From contig VCAZ01000006.1 in assembly GCA_005784505.1 (NCBI GenBank), forward strand, positions 11,540,724 through 11,604,723: a stretch of DNA of 64,000 nucleotides, read 5' to 3'. This document shows, piece after piece, positions 12,508 through 24,017 of this stretch (position 1 is the stretch's first letter; every line of letters starts with the position of its first letter). A program made the translations under genes and the position numbers. The notes beneath the pieces are model-generated. The model did no database searches. It was not told the DNA's origin and saw only the letters and a list, made by a program, of their open reading frames with translations. The DNA is from Bagarius yarrelli (lineage: Eukaryota; Chordata; Actinopteri; Siluriformes; Sisoridae).

Positions 12508-12960
12508 ATCTCAAAAAATTAGAATATCATGAAAAAGGAGAATATTTTTGTCAATCATTTCAGAAAGTATAACCCATGTATCACAGATTCATTACACATA
12601 GTGTATTATTTCCTAAAATTTTGATGATTATGGCTTACAGATAATAAAAACCCAAAATTCAGTGTTTCAGAAAATTAGAATATTACATAAGACCAATAAA
12701 AAAACCCAGAAATGTAAGGCCTCTAAAAAGTATGTTCATTTTTCTTGCACTCAATGCTTTCTTGGGCCTCCTCTTGCATGAATTACTGCATCAATGTGGC
12801 ACTGCTCAGGTGTAATGGAAGCCCAGGTTGCTTTGATAACAGCCTTTAGGTCATCTGCATTGTTGAGTCTGGTGTGTCTCATCTTCCTCTTAACAATACC
12901 CTATAGATTCTCTATGGGGTTAGGGTTAGGGTGAATTTGCTTATGTATGTATGCTATTTT
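12508..12960 (-). repeat. Tc1/IS630-like DNA transposon relic
   Basis: The left end is the common fish repeat start TGCATCTCAAAAAATTAGAA. On the minus strand, 12750-12940 reads NPNPIENL*GIVKRKMR followed by ADDLKAVIKATWASITPEQC. This resembles the DDE_3 transposase C-terminus with its NPIENLW motif, where W is now a stop. The right terminus was not found. Confidence 0.7.
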
Positions 12961-13369
12961 AAATTATTAGTTTATTAGGTATGTATTTTTCGCAAATCTT
13001 GCAAGACTTTGGAAAGGATGCTTCGCAGGAGGCTGCTACACTGAAGTTTAACAAGTGTTTAGCTGGAAGATGAAGCAGTATGTGAACATCCATACAAATC
13101 AAAACAAGATTATAATTCCTACCTAAATAATGCAAAATATTGCAAGTGAACTGCTATTAAGAGGTAGAAAATAAACAGTTTAACTGTTAGGAAAACATCT
13201 GTCTTTGAGATTTGATTGTAAATGACACGTGGTGTGATGTTAATGTCCATCACACTCACTGAGACTGACTTTACTTTAACCTGTTTTATATAATTAGAAG
13301 AGACATTTTGGAGGAGAGGTGTGTAAAACCTCTCCAATTAGTTTGAATCAGAAATAACTAGTAACTAAC

Positions 13370-13510
13370 TACTTAAGTAGTTTTTATCAGGTACTTTTTA
13401 CTCTTACATAAGTAACTATTGTGGTTGTTTCTTTTGCGTTTACTTGAGTAAATAATGCCATAAGTACTTGTATTTTACTTGAGTACAGATTTTGGATACA
13501 CTATCCACCT
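13370..13510. repeat. hAT-type dispersed repeat fragment
   Basis: The stretch ACTTAAGTAGTTTTTATCAG...TTTTACTTGAGTACAGATTT...CTATCCACCTCTGC is the familiar end of a common fish non-autonomous DNA element. The family is named from recollection only. Confidence 0.5.
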
Positions 13511-13793
13511 CTGCTAACAGTGTACCAGAGACTTTGGCTAACCTTAACTATAGCAAAGAAGAAACCACACAAGAAAACAATGGAAAAGCAGTATTTCTGT
13601 TGTGTTAGCCAGCTGCTAACTTGAACATTGTTTTATTACAAGGCTTAAATAATTACCATAAAAAATGTTTGTCTTTATAGTAAAATAGGTCTATCTGCTT
13701 TAGCTTAATGTTTTATTTATAAGTATTAAAACCAGACAGTAGACAGATAGGTTGACAGTGTTTTTTTTTTTTTATTTGGATTTAATTCTGGAT

Positions 13794-16614
13794 TTACTTT
13801 TGAGCAGGTATGAGCTCACTGATGCCCAGGCCTTTCTCTAATCGTTTTTCCATCTCCACCAGTAGCTTGACTCCATCTACCACCATCTGAACCAGCTCCA
13901 CCTCAGAGAAGCCCAGTCGGTCAGCATTAGAGATATCGAACACACCACCCACTGCAGCTGTGTCCACACCACCTGACACATTAAATACAGCCATTACTGC
14001 TAGAACAATCAGCATCATATCAACAACCCTAAAGTTCAGACAGCGTTACCTACTTAGAAGGGTTTTTTTGTATCATTTACCTGTTCCACGTTTTTGTAGG
14101 CGTAATCTCCTGAGAACCTCCCCAAACCTCTTGTGCCTGCTTAGATTAGGAAGTTTGACATGCACACCTGCACGCAGGCCTGTACCCAGGTTAGAAGGGC
14201 AGGTGAGAATGTAGCCCAGATGTTGATTCCACATAAACTCATTTCCTTTGCTCTTAAACAGCTTCTCAATCTGAAAGGATATGAGTCAATAGACAGAACT
14301 TTTGTACTTAACAGTATAATAGACTATAAATGTATTGTTTAACAACTAAATAAAATAAAATATAAAGTATAAAATAATCTCACTCAAGATTGGTGATGTG
14401 CAGATTACCTTGGTGAGGCCGGTGCAGAAACGAGTAAACACTTCCTTCATGTTGCCACCTTTCTGCATGGAGATTACACGTAAATGGTCCTCCTCATTTA
14501 CCCACACAAGGAAAGTTTTGTTGTCATTGTGCCTGAAAAGAAACATTAAAAAGTGTGATTATCAGCAAATAAAATTGCTTGATCATGTTGTACAAATAGG
14601 CTTTCAATAAAAAAATACAAACATCACTCTCAGTACTCAGAAAACTTATTGAATTTTATCATTTATACTGCTAAAAAACAGATTACACATTAAATATCAC
14701 TCAATTGTAATGTTGTGTCTAATAGTATACACTAACACAGCACAAACACAAACTTCTAAATACAATAAAGGAGATAGGTTTATTAAAAATGTCTTAGTCT
14801 GTGATTGGTGGATAAATGTTTTGCATAAACTGAGCTAAAACATTATGATCATCTGATCTAGACTGTATATTTTTAACAGTATTCCCAGTACACACATTTG
14901 ACATATTACTGCCCAATTTTATTAAAACAGAATTTTTACTTTCTTTAAAAAATCCTTTAAATTTAAAGTACATGTGGTAATATACTTAGGTACAGAATTA
15001 CAGATCAATACCTAAATCGACATTTATGCGTAAATGTTTCTGGGATTAAAGACTAGTGCCATTTTTGCTAATACTACGTCACACCCCAGTGGCAGCACCC
15101 TAATGTAAATTCTGTAGTGGGACACCTCACCATATTCCCCTGCCATCGGGCCAATCACGGGCCATTCCAGAGGCCAATAGCAGAGGAGAAACAGGCTTGT
15201 CAAACAGGAAGTGGTCATCAATCAGCTGCTGCTGTTCAGCTTCAGTCATATTTTTCAAAGCATAATATTTCCCTTTCAGGTCTCCAGTTAGGGCACTTAA
15301 AGCTACAAAACAGTATAGTGAGCAAGACATTGGGGAATCTGTACTATTAATATACAATGTGGCAGTTTATCTCCACTAGACGGAAGCATAGCCTGCTGTA
15401 AAACTATACCTTCCACAGAGAGTTTTTCAACAGCTCTCCTCTCTCCTCGACTACAGTACGGTGGCAGACAAAAGCCACGGATACTCCTGCCTGTTCGCAC
15501 ACGAGAACTTAGCACATAGTTGGGATCCAGGTCATCCCCACCCTGAAAAAAAACGAGGGAACAAACAGTTGAATAAAATAAATAAACCCTACATTAAGAC
15601 ATTAACTTGTAAAGTCTGTAATTAAAAAGATTTCACAAAATGTAGAGGCTGGTATATGACTTTACTTTAAGGTTGTTTGGATTCAGATCAGTCTTGTGTT
15701 TATCTGTGGGTTTGTATCCACCATGTCTGTCCTCGATGACAGGGTCCAGCAGCTCCTTAAACACATCATAGGTCTCCTCATCTCCTGCCACACAGCCCAC
15801 GGTCATAATAAAGGGGTGACCTAGGATAAAGACATGGAAAATTATCTCTATACAAATAAATAAGCAAGCAAGATACACACACAGAAGATGTTATTCAGTC
15901 CTCAATGCTGAACGTTTCATTTTTGTACCACAAAAAAACCCCAAGCTTTGGGCTGAGTGTTCTATTACCAGGATTATCTACACCGGTCTGAATGACTTGA
16001 TCTATGGTGAATCCGTTGGGAGTTGAACGCTGACGAAGTTTCTTGTACATTTCCAATGTCAGAGCTTTGGCCATGTGGTTGTTGTGCTCACTGAGATCTG
16101 GGTATTCATCCTCAGCAGTAAGTTTCTTGGCGGCAAGAGACCTCATTTTTTGATTTCTACATAAATACAACACACAAAAAGGAAATTTACAGAAGGGAGC
16201 CGTCTTGGATCCTTTATTTTATTTTAAAAATAAAACTTTTTTTCTTTGTTTAATTTAGCAAGGTTACTGTACAATTAGGATAGTTATATGTAGATATATT
16301 TTTTTCTATTTTTCTACGTGTTTCGATTTTATGCAAGGTTTAAAATAGAAAGAACAAAATCACAAAAGCTTGTTAAACAGAACCTCCGGAAAGGTACTTG
16401 TGTCGCGTTTGGTTACCAAATTTTGGACATTCATATCATTAACACTTTTTAACAGTTTCTCAGTGAAGCCAAATAACCCCAGACAGCCCTTCTCTTAACT
16501 GCATAATTAGGAATTTTTTAAAAAAATGCTAATGTTCCTATTATTGTGTATTCTTTCCTCAGTATTTGTACACACAGTTGATTGTCTATAACCATACACT
16601 TACAGATTGCCCAT
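13794..16614 (-). CDS. Creatine kinase copy 2 (testis-isozyme-like), intact
   Basis: Cytosolic guanidino kinase: ATP + creatine <-> ADP + phosphocreatine. Minus-strand exons: 16604-16614 (11 nt, start), 15969-16156, 15666-15820, 15410-15542, 15131-15302, 14409-14532, 14081-14270 and 13794-13972 (stop TAA). Exons 3 to 8 have the canonical CK sizes (155/133/172/124/190/179 nt), and all joins are GT-AG and in frame, giving 383 residues. The active-site block LTCPSNLGTGLRAG, HNDNKTFLVWVNEEDHLR and the C-terminus ending AQK are present. The 11-nt exon encodes MGNL and joins to NQKMRSLAAKK. A start at the internal ATG of exon 2 (16146) would give 376 residues. The N-terminus and exon 1 differ from copy 4 but are shared with copy 3. 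Trout testis creatine kinase is a known fish relative; assignment to that type is inferred. Confidence 0.88.
16604..16614 (-). CDS. Predicted mini first coding exon of creatine kinase copy 2
   Basis: ATG GGC AAT CT is followed by GTAAGTG. The two leftover bases join the exon 2 start (A AAT CAA AAA ATG AGG) without a break to give MGNLNQKMRS. The identical arrangement at copy 3 (22841-22851), within otherwise diverging flanks, supports it. Confidence 0.7.
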
Positions 16615-16699
16615 TCTAGCTTGTCTTTAAATGAAGACTTTGGACGATCGGGGTAGTTTAAGCAGTTGGTTAAGCTGGAAAGCGTTTCTTGATAGGTAA

Positions 16700-16960
16700 A
16701 TTTTGTCGCGACAAAGTTTGATATTGGCTTGACAACGATTTTAAAAACCGTGTGACGACACAAATAATTATAAAAACAAATTAATCCGATGAACGCATTG
16801 AAACGTCACATGTCCATTTTGTGACTCCGCAGTGTGTGTGTAGTCACTGGAATACTCGTGACGCAGTTCTCGTAATTATGACCAGCACTTGAATTACCGC
16901 TTTTATTTTGCAGCAAACTTTTTTCTCTGACTACACTTTTTTTTGTGGAATATTGGAATT
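16700..16960 (-). promoter_or_regulatory. Upstream region of copy 2, conserved with copy 3
   Basis: Blocks shared with 22930-23165 include GGCTTGACAACGATT followed by GTGACGACAC, ACGTCACATGTCCATTTTGT followed by GACTCCGC, and GGAATA.TCGTGACGCAGTT. TGACG-type (CRE/ATF-like) cores recur. A promoter role is inferred from position and conservation. Confidence 0.5.
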
Positions 16961-17017
16961 ATAGAGGACAATTTATTTAATTTAAAAAAAATACAATTAC
17001 AAATACTGTCAATAAAC

Positions 17018-17310
17018 AGTGTTTGTATTAGGAGCACAGGGAGCATCTGGGACCTCCATTGATTTTAAAAGTTGGCTGTTTCAAATCATCATCGAAGTTG
17101 CCAGTGATCTCAGGGTATAATGTCCCTCATCTGCTGGTGTAGAAGAAAAATAAAAGTGTTACATCTTATTTTAATGTGCATGAGTAAAAATCACTATGGT
17201 TCTGCGCTGGTACATAATCCAGCACCCCAGTTTGAGTTCAGTTTCATTTGTAAGTGATGAGAGATTTCTCTTTTACCCTGTTGTAAATAATGTGCAGTAT
17301 GCATCCCTGG
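17018..17310 (+). pseudogene. mark3 tail relic A (end of KA1 exon plus 3' UTR)
   Basis: AGCATCTGGGACCTCCATTG followed by ATTTTAAAA, then GAAGTTGCCAGTGATCTCAG, matches the last coding bases of mark3 (2690-2760). The match continues into its 3' UTR (GTGTAGAAGAAAAATAAAAG against GTAGAAGGAAAAATGAAAG; TTTTACCCTGTTGTAAATAA against TTTTACCCCCTTGTAAATAA). The residual peptide ..EVASDLRV* mirrors ..KVASELKL*. It is in the same orientation as mark3 and lies just before copy 3. Confidence 0.82.
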
Positions 17311-18334
17311 AGGGCTTCTATAAAACAATAGTGGTTGATTATGAATTATTCTCCTTTACAACTTGTGGTCTAGTAGAAGAAAAACTATAAATCCATTGTA
17401 TTAGTGGATAGAACTTCCAGGCGCTGTAGTTTCTTGCTTTCCTAATGACAGTAAATTGAAAGTATAACTGAAGTCAATGGAACTAGTTCTGGCATACTTT
17501 TTCTGTATGTCCAGATGTTGAAGTGGAGAGTGCAGGAGAAAACCCATTGCATCATCTTTAACTGTTTTCTACTCAAGAAGAAGACAAGATAAATTGAAAA
17601 AAAGAGAAAAATGGTGAGATATATGTACAGCCATGATGTTTAGACTATTTTATTAAAGCATTTTATTATGATAGAGGTTAATGATACAGACCTGCAATGG
17701 TTTAACTCTGATGCATGTTATTGTTGAGGTACTGAAGAATACAGATTAATTGCAGGTTGCAGGTTATTCAGTTTGCATATAAGTCATTAACAGGGACTCA
17801 GACGGTTACAGTTTGTTTTAATAATCCTTTATAGTGATAAAGAATTTATTTTAATCCTCTGGTTTATAATTTTAAGACCAGCAAAGTCATTCTGCCTAAA
17901 ATAAATTTTTCTTACAAAAACAAGCGACTTTGAAGAATTTGGATTTTTATAATCTTTGATAAAAGATTATGAATTGATTTAAATACATTAGAATAATTAG
18001 AGACTTTGCACTATGAAAAAGAGGACCTGCCCCAGAAATGGATGTTTTAACAAGATGACCCCAAGCAACAGCTTGGTTTCAGTCAAAAAGGGCTAAAAAA
18101 GGATGGAAGAACACTATTAATACCTCAAATACTTATTAATAACAAGGCTTTAAAAAATAATTGTATTGAATTTAAGCACAACAGTTTATCCACACCATTA
18201 ATTAAATCTATTTATTATGATTTTAACCATTTGTTAACATTTATTGGAACCAGTCAACACAGTTGTCAGTGTGTTTAATTTTTTTATTTTATTATTAAAG
18301 GCATTTCTTCATACAATACATCTCTTATCTGGAT

Positions 18335-21300
18335 TTACTTTTGAGCAGGTATGAGCTCACTGATGCCCAGGCCTTTTTCTAGTCGTTTCTCCATCTCCAC
18401 CAGTAGCTTGACTCCATCTACCACCATCTGAACCAGCTCCACCTCAGAGAAGCCCAGTCGGTCAGCATTAGAGATATCGAACACACCACCCACTGCAGCT
18501 GTGTCCACACCACCTGACACATTAAATACAGCCATTACTGCTAGAACAATCAGCATCATATCAACAACCCTAAAGTTCAGACAGCGTTACCTACTTAGAA
18601 GGGGTTTTTGTATCATTTACCTGTTCCACGTTTTTGTAGGCGTAATCTCCTGAGAACCTCCCCAAACCTCTTGTGCCTGCTTAGATTAGGAAGTTTGACA
18701 TGCACACCTGCTCGCAGGCCTGTACCCAGGTTAGAAGGGCAGGTGAGAATGTAGCCCAGATGTTGATTCCACATAAACTCATTTCCTTTGCTCTTAAACA
18801 GCTTCTCAATCTGAAAGGATATGTGTTAGTAAGCAGAACTTATGTACAGAACAGTAGATTTAAACATGGCCCAAGGCATAAGAAAACTAAGCAGCTGCAT
18901 TGGGCCTCTCTGGCTACCAAGGGGCCCCCAAGAGGTACATAAAATTAAATAGACAATGATAGTTGTCATTAAGCATTATTAAATGTGTGTTAACCACCTT
19001 TAAGAACACCACATTAAGTATGCCACTAAGTACGGCAAGTTTATGAGTGTTAACCTTCTGCTTAGATCCCTATAAAAACTTGGTCTGGCCCTAAGTAGAA
19101 TAAACTGTATTGTTTACTATATATATATATATAATGTATAAAATAATCTCATTCATGATGAGTGAGGCACAGATTACCTGAGTGAGGCCTGTGCAGAAAC
19201 GAGTAAACACTTCCTTCATGTTGCCTCCTTTTTGCATGGAAATGACACGCAGATGATCCTCCTCATTTACCCACACAAGGAATGTTTTGTTGTCATTGTG
19301 CCTGAAATTTTTTTAATTGTATGATTTTTAAACAGTCTCTTAATTTGGAATCAAGCAATCAGGCTAAAACATTATAACAAAAATAATTATAAAAAATGAC
19401 TAGTTCTAACATTGCACTAACAAGTTCTAAAATAAATTATAAGTGGGCGGCAGTGTAAACCAAGACCTTATTGGTGTTCAGTGTGCAGCATTTCTATATT
19501 ATTATAAGAAACATAAAATTTGTCTTTTGTATAATTAACTCTACTGTACCACTCAGTTTAAAGAAACACAGATTTCCCTAAAATACATTTAAGAAATTGG
19601 ATTACATGCAAATATCATATTATTTTTAGGTCAATAGATAGTTTTAATAATTAACTTAGCTAAAATATTATTAAATTAATTTATTAAATTAACTTAGCTT
19701 AAACATTAGGACTGTATTTGCTTAAATCTCATTAAAACAGGATTTTAACATAATTATATGAATATGAACTTAAATACTAGATGTATGCATGTTTATTGAA
19801 TAAAAAAGCATAATACTGACTGTTTTGGCAAAACTAAGTCCCACCCCAGTGTAAATTTTTATACAGTGGGAACTTCAACACTCACCATATTCCCCTGCCA
19901 TCGGGCCAATCACGGGCCATTCCAGAGGCCAATAACAGAGGAGAAACAGGCTTGTCAAACAGGAAGTGGTCATCAATCAGCTGCTGCTGTTCAGCTTCAG
20001 TCATATTTTTAAGAGCATAGTATTTCCCCTTTAGGTCTCCAGTTAGGGCACTTAAAGCTACAAAACAGACAGCAAACATTTGCTATTTATTAACATTATA
20101 AAAATATAAGGGTATGCATTACACTTACAGTGTTATGAACTGGGAAAAGTTAAGGATGGGTAGATTCTTTATACATTGCACAGCTTGAATATTTTAACCC
20201 AATATCTCTTCAGCAATCTCAGGAAAAAAAAAATGTCTTGAGAAATTAAAAAAAAAAGATTCATTTTACGACCTCTGGACAAATCGGTATCTAACTGATG
20301 GTTGAGCCAACTATGAAAATAATATCCAGGTAAATTTGTGGTTTCATACTTTATTGTTGCAGTAAGTGCATTTGTACTTTTTTTTTGTCCAGTAGCTTAT
20401 CTCCACTAGATGGAGGCATGCTGTAAATCTTTACCTTCCACAGACAGTTTTTCAACAGCTCTCCTCTCTCCTCGACTACAGTACGGTGGCAGACAAAAGC
20501 CACGGATACTCCTGCCTGTTCGCACACGAGAACTTAGCACATAGTTGGGATCCAGGTCATCCCCACCCTGAAAAAAAAAACATGAAAAAACAAAGAGATT
20601 AATTAATTAGAAGTACTACTCATAAGTAAAACTTTAACTAAAAGCATACAATTAAACGTTTTTAAACAGTGCAGAAGCTGGTATACTGCAGGTTATGACT
20701 GTACCTTGAGGTTGCTAGGATTCAGATCAGTCTTGTGTTTATCTGTGGGTTTGTATCCACCATGTCTGTCCTCAATGACAGGGTCCAGCAGGTCCTTAAA
20801 CACATCATAGGTCTCCTCATCTCCCGCCACACAGCCCACGGTCATAATAAAGGGGTGACCTAGGATAGAGACATGGAAAATTATCCTTATATGCAAATAA
20901 ATGAGGTTTCAGTAGAAAGTAGAGCAAACAAGATAAAAAACACCCTTACATGTAAACAATTTGTGATTTAAAATCCTTTTCTTGCTAATCTACTTTTTAT
21001 TATTGTAACGCAAAAGCTTCACTAAAGATGCTGTTCAGTCCTGGATGCTGAATTTTACCAGTGTTTTAGGAAGTGTTCATTTACCAGGATTATCTACACC
21101 GGTCTGAATGACTTGATCTATGGTGAATCCGTTGGGAGTTGAACGCTGACGGAGCTTCTTGTACATTTCCAATGTCAGAGCTTTGGCCATGTGGTTGTTG
21201 TGCTTACTGAGATCTGGGTATTCATCCTCGGCAGTAAGTTTCTTGGCAGCAAGAGACCTCATTTTTTGATTTCTACATAAATACAACACACAAGAACACA

Positions 21301-22851
21301 ATCCACAAAAACAAGTCGTTTGGAATGCATAAAATATTTTACCTGCAATATTTTATTGACATCCTTGGCTATTTAACAGCAGTATAATCAATCATGTACG
21401 CCTATCTGTTTTTGTTCAGCATAGTATTAATCTATTCTTTTGTTAAGGAACACAATCAACATTTGAAACTGGTCTGGATGAGCCTGGCTACGATTTTAAA
21501 CTTATTAATTAATGTTTGCCTTGTAATGCACCAGGACAAATACTGAAGTTAAAGTCCAAGTACCAGTAACTTCCCCTACCTTCACACCTGATACAGATTA
21601 TTATGACTTTGACCCTTTGGGCCTGAGTTGTTAAAAATAAAGACAATTATTTTAAATGCTGTGTTATGTTTGTACTTAGTCAGTTAGAAACTCCAGTTTG
21701 AATCAAATTATCTAGCGTGAATCCACTTGGTGTGTTGGAGCAAAGACTTTAAAAATAAATGATCGTAAATTAACACAGACACATCACAAAGAAACAGCTT
21801 TGTGCTAAGTTTTTTAAGAGACGTTTTTTATTTGACGAAATACATCAAAATAACAAGTGCTTATAACTTTACTTATTAAAGATGTAAATGTAGTTTTGAA
21901 ATGAGCTTAAGGTGTTAAACTATAAATAAGGAATGATTAATGCATATTAAAAATTATAATTTCAATATGCAAATCACTTACATTAGCTAACAAAGGAGGG
22001 TTTTTTTTAATATAAAACATAAATAATATAGACAGAGCAAAAAAATAAAGAAAACATTCTCTAAATGCTAAACATAAATTCTAAATATTTTAGAAGACCA
22101 TAACAATTTTATTTTTTTAAAAAGTAGCTTTCTTCAATAAATCATTTTGCACAATTAACATTTATGAATAAATAATATGCTATTTGGAATTCTTAAAGGT
22201 ACAAGATTGTAAATTGTTTTGTCGTCAGAATCATCATAACAAATGCGTTTGCATTTGATATCACAGTGATATCACTGAACAGGTATTAGCAGAAAATAAG
22301 GTTAAAAACACATTTAAAAAATAAAAAAAAACAGATGGAATAATGTCACGTGAGAAGTATTATAAGTTGGAAAGATGTGTAGGAGCTTTAGATGTTTTTT
22401 ACTTTTTTTTTTTTTGCAATTAAGTAAAAATATTTGCTATTAATATAAATACTAATTAAGCTCAGAGAAGGTGTAGCCTTCATTACACGTTCAGTTTGGG
22501 ACACCTTGATGGAAGTCCGTGCTAGCAGTAGAAATAATATTTGTGACTTTAGCTGGATAGACATCCTATCGTCAAGTTTATTAGATTCTTAATGATTTTA
22601 GTCCACAGCTGCAGTTACTCTTTTAGTGCAAGTTTATGCGCTTTAGTCAGCTGCACTAATGCATGTCACGTGCTTCTATTTCCAGCAGGTTTTCACATAG
22701 AGAAACCTAGAATATCTAAAAAAGTTTAACAAAGAAGCTAAATAGGGTCACATAGCGCTCATTTTGCTGTTCAACTAAGATTTCTATACTGACCAAGTAA
22801 AAACAATTGCTAATGTTTAGTTTATTCTCTGTACACTTACAGATTGCCCAT
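18335..22851 (-). CDS. Creatine kinase copy 3 (testis-isozyme-like), intact
   Basis: Same reaction and architecture as copy 2. Exons: 22841-22851 (MGNL start), 21085-21272, 20705-20859, 20435-20567, 19886-20057, 19178-19301, 18621-18810 and 18335-18513 (stop TAA). All are GT-AG and in frame, giving 383 residues, or 376 from the internal ATG at 21262. Exon sizes match the CK family from exon 3 on. The CPSNLGTGLRAG active-site loop is intact, and the final 59 residues equal copy 2. Small differences from copy 2 include SKHNNHM for SEHNNHM, DLLDP for ELLDP and a threonine-glutamine exon 6 end. Intron 1 (about 1.57 kb) is longer than in copy 2, and intron 6 carries extra DNA (18860-19090). It was probably produced by tandem duplication together with the upstream region. 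Confidence 0.88.
18860..19090. other. Insertion in intron 6 of copy 3
   Basis: This stretch (ATGGCCCAAGGCATAAGAAA ... CTTGGTCTGGCCCTAAG) has no counterpart in copy 2. It is probably a dispersed element; the family was not recognised. Confidence 0.4.
22841..22851 (-). CDS. Predicted mini first coding exon of creatine kinase copy 3
   Basis: ATG GGC AAT CT|GTAAGTG is identical to copy 2. It joins to exon 2 at 21272 in frame, giving MGNLNQKMRS. Confidence 0.7.
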
Positions 22852-22929
22852 TCTAGCTGTGTGATTAAATGAAGTCCTTAGACGATCGGCTAAGCGGAAG
22901 TTTGGTATAAACTGGAGTTGTTCTTTAAA

Positions 22930-23165
22930 ACCAGTTTGATGTTGGCTTGACAACGATTGTGAAAAGGCTGTGACGACACTATAACAAGGACGACAACAAT
23001 AATCCGTAACGTCAAATGTCCAATTTATGACTCCGCTTATTTGGGGGGTGGGGGTGCAGGTGCCATCACTGGAATAATCGTGACGCAGTTGACGTAATTA
23101 AATGTCGCTTTAATTTTGCATCCTTTTTTTGCGATTCCACTTTTTGTGAAGAATTAGAATTATTG
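22930..23165 (-). promoter_or_regulatory. Upstream region of copy 3, conserved with copy 2
   Basis: It shares blocks with 16700-16960. It contains GTTGGCTTGACAAC (22941-22954), a GTTG-N6-CAAC palindrome resembling an RFX X-box (11 of 14 positions), and TGACGTAA (23090-23097), a CRE-like site. A role in germ-cell expression is speculation. Confidence 0.45.
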
Positions 23166-23308
23166 TAAAACAGTTTACTGTCCATTACAGTAAAACGTTG
23201 ATTCACAAACAGAGGCTCGGGAAAAAAACAAGTCAATTAACTATATAATCGTACAACCCACCCAACCACAACCCCATCTTTGTTTCTTTCCACTTGGGGT
23301 GAATTAAG

Positions 23309-23738
23309 GGTGATTGGGACAGTTTTTGATTTTCTGCCTCGTGTACCAATTTTTGACATAAATTAAAAAACGATTTTAGCCCAACACAAAATACACTTCT
23401 GTAATACTAAAGACGTTACCTATTTGTGTAGAAAACACATCTTAATAAAACGAGGGGTGACAAACTATTTTATGTCAACCTTTTATATTTTTTTTATGTC
23501 AACCTGTAATATATATTTTTTTCAATTGGGACAGCAAATATCACGTTAGGCTATAGTGAGCATATTCATTGAAAAATTTAGGTGATCATTTATTTCATAA
23601 TATTTTCTCATCCGGACTTTTAGAATTTATTTCTGCTCAAATTTACCCAATTATTAAATTTAACACATTTTATTTTTTCTTCAAATAAATAAACTCTCTA
23701 TGTTGTTATACTGTCTGATTTGACCAGTCCCAATCACC
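23309..23738. mobile_element. MITE-like element with 12-bp inverted ends
   Basis: GGTGATTGGGAC at 23309-23320 is repeated inverted at 23727-23738 (GTCCCAATCACC). The 430-bp AT-rich interior has no coding capacity. The superfamily is not determined. Confidence 0.55.
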
Positions 23739-24017
23739 TAGTTCTTTTTGCAAATTCCCTTTTTTTCATTGTATTAGTCCCCATGCTCAAACAGAAGGAA
23801 AAGTTGTAATGACATGGGGTCTCATTTATAAACGTGGCTTACACACTTAAGGGGATGGAAACGTACGTACGCCACTTTCCACGCAAAGGTTATAAAACAA
23901 ACTATAAAAAGAGAGAAGACGTTGATTTGAATCTTTTGATCATGTGTACAAACGCAATTTTTACCGAGTTTTAACTGATGTGACCTACACCGTGAAAGCA
24001 GAGATACGGGTCTTGTT

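Larger units (their letters stand above)
7030..13790. other. Gene-free, repeat-rich interval between creatine kinase copies 1 and 2
   Basis: No conserved exon was recognised. The interval holds a dispersed repeat (7245-7420) also seen near 51855-52030, a gag-like relic (9830-10130), a second copy of creatine kinase flanking DNA (10918-11057), a 43-bp tandem repeat (11396-11500), a Tc1-like transposase relic (12508-12960) and hAT-type repeat pieces (about 11584-11660 and 13370-13510). Open frames such as 7939-8265 show no recognisable motif. Confidence 0.6.

Noticed and set aside
12915..12935. GGGTTAGGGTTAGGGT, telomere-like repeat
   Set aside because: Only about two and a half units; it lies exactly at the NPIENLW-encoding segment of a decayed Tc1-like transposase, so it is a chance slip there rather than an interstitial telomere.
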